Below are positions 6,521 to 7,528 of a stretch of 7,528 nucleotides of DNA, in pieces. The notes beneath the pieces were generated by a model that was not told the origin of the DNA, ran no database searches, and worked only from the letters and a program-made list of their open reading frames with translations. Made by a program: the position numbers and the translations under genes. Each line of letters opens with the position of its first letter. The stretch's first letter is position 1. Source of the DNA: JBCBKZ01 sp039026975 (lineage in GTDB: Bacteria; Bacteroidota; Bacteroidia; J057); assembly GCA_039026975.1 (NCBI GenBank), contig JBCCLI010000330.1, positions 1 to 7,528 on the forward strand, in the 5' to 3' direction.

Positions 6521-7528
6521 TGGCTTTACAGAAATTTATGCGGATAGCTACTCAGCCATTATCATCATGTAGCGTGTATCTCAGGCAACTAAGCCTGCTA
6601 GGACTGATATGTCTAGTGAGCCTTTCTGCGCTTGCAGAAGTGCCTAAAGGGGTACAGAAAAGGGTGCTGAGGTTCAGAGTGGCAGAAAGCTGCCTCCCAC
6701 CTTCAGCTTCCTCTCAGCTGGATATTAATAACGTACGTGCCCTTCTCCATAATGGCGGAGATATGTGGTGGGACCTGGTAGGAGACCCCAGATATGAGGT
6801 ACCTAAAGGGAGTGGAAGACACTCCATGTTTGCCAGTTCCCTATGGATAGGGGGACTTGACCAGGCGGGTCAGCTGAGAGTAGCTGCCCAGACCTACCGG
6901 CAGTCAGGAATAGATTACTGGCCCGGACCCCTTACAGATGGAGATGCTTCCATAGATGATGTTACCTGCGAGCAGTATGACCGTATGTTCAAAATCAACA
7001 AAACGGAGATAGACGCTTTTAGGGCTGACTTCTCTGATAATGGACAGCTGGATAATCCTGAAAATTATCCTAACGTATTCTCCTGGCCGGGAGCAGGAAC
7101 AGAACTCAGTACCAACGCAGATGGAATAGATGTCCGCGCCTTCAGACCAGATGGGTCTGAGCTTTTTGTAGCTCCCTTTGTGGATGTAGATAATAACCCC
7201 TTTGAGTATAACCCTAATGCTGGTGACTACCCAGACATAGAAGGAGACCAGGCTATCTGGTGGATTATTAATGACAAGGGGAATGTGCATACTGAGACAG
7301 GAGGAGAGCCTATAGGGATAGAGATACACATGTTAGCATTTGCCTTTACCACCGCCAATGCGGTGAATGACATGACCTTTTACAAGCAGACGGTGGTAAA
7401 TCGCTCCAGCCAGACCCTGAATGAGACATTTATGGGGCAGTGGGTGGACGTAGACATAGGCTTTGCGTTTAATGACTATGTAGGTTGTGATACAGCTCGT
7501 GGACTGGGCTTCGGATATAACGCCACAG
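6520..7528 (+). CDS. Large secreted protein, probable T9SS cargo, N-terminal part
   Basis: The frame is open to the window edge (336 codons). ATG at 6520 overlaps the receptor's TAA by one base (TAATG), implying translational coupling; an alternative start is ATG at 6538. Residues 24-39 (LSLLGLICLVSLSALA) form the hydrophobic core and cleavage site of a signal peptide with a long basic n-region, cleaved before E40. The mature region holds LDINNVRALLHNGGDMWWD (about 67-85), YEVPKGSGRHSMFASSLWIGG just after it, and YRQSGIDYWPGP. Then comes an Asp/Asn-rich stretch beginning at D222 (DVDNN, GDYP at 235-238, GDQAIWW at 242-248) that looks like a calcium-binding turn. I recognise this combination from large, uncharacterised Bacteroidota proteins often annotated with a C-terminal T9SS sorting domain. 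That domain would lie beyond the window, so secretion by T9SS is inferred. The function is unknown; the coupling suggests it is the extracellular partner of the receptor. Confidence 0.85.
   Translation, partial: MALQKFMRIATQPLSSCSVYLRQLSLLGLICLVSLSALAEVPKGVQKRVLRFRVAESCLPPSASSQLDINNVRALLHNGGDMWWDLVGDPRYEVPKGSGRHSMFASSLWIGGLDQAGQLRVAAQTYRQSGIDYWPGPLTDGDASIDDVTCEQYDRMFKINKTEIDAFRADFSDNGQLDNPENYPNVFSWPGAGTELSTNADGIDVRAFRPDGSELFVAPFVDVDNNPFEYNPNAGDYPDIEGDQAIWWIINDKGNVHTETGGEPIGIEIHMLAFAFTTANAVNDMTFYKQTVVNRSSQTLNETFMGQWVDVDIGFAFNDYVGCDTARGLGFGYNAT

Noticed and set aside
6904..7329. 141-residue minus-strand ORF
   Set aside because: It is antisense to the open frame of the secreted protein, which has a signal peptide and family motifs. 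The antisense translation shows no domain features.
1..7528. CRISPR array, tRNA, rRNA, insertion sequence or attachment site
   Set aside because: No regularly spaced repeats, no cloverleaf-like sequence in the gaps, no transposase or integrase motif and no terminal inverted repeats were seen.

Overview
The window is most likely a chromosomal segment of a Bacteroidota bacterium, probably of the Cytophagales type; the genus cannot be read from the sequence. Four things point this way. The receptor has a carboxypeptidase-regulatory-like domain in front of its plug domain. No start codon is preceded by a Shine-Dalgarno sequence. A TAnnTTTG-type promoter box lies upstream of the lipoprotein gene. 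The last gene resembles large secreted proteins that usually end in a type IX secretion (T9SS) sorting domain.

Layout. Bases 1-1074 (+) are the 3' part of an exopolysaccharide chain-length/export protein of the Wzz-Wzc type. It has one visible membrane segment and a cytoplasmic BY-kinase-like domain whose catalytic motifs are degenerate. It converges on a minus-strand gene (1126-1941) for an M48 zinc-metallopeptidase lipoprotein. A hairpin with a T-run lies between the two stop codons. A long AT-rich gap (1942-2809) separates the peptidase gene from a plus-strand pair. The gap holds a promoter for the peptidase, a cluster of short palindromes, an intrinsic-terminator-like hairpin with no recognisable gene upstream, and a leader hairpin just before the next gene.

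Bases 2810-6520 (+) encode a complete 1236-residue TonB-dependent outer-membrane receptor. Its stop codon shares one base with the start codon (TAATG) of a second gene (6520 to the window edge). That gene encodes the N-terminal 336 residues of a secreted protein with the GGDMWWD and GDYP...GDQ...WW motifs of large T9SS-associated proteins.

The receptor and the secreted protein are almost certainly co-transcribed and translationally coupled, so they probably act together at the outer membrane or cell surface. No SusD-like partner follows the receptor directly. The polysaccharide protein and the peptidase are also envelope proteins, but nothing links them to the receptor pair by operon structure. 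I see no tRNA, rRNA, CRISPR array or mobile element. The least explained parts are the receptor/secreted-protein pair and the hairpin-rich gap.
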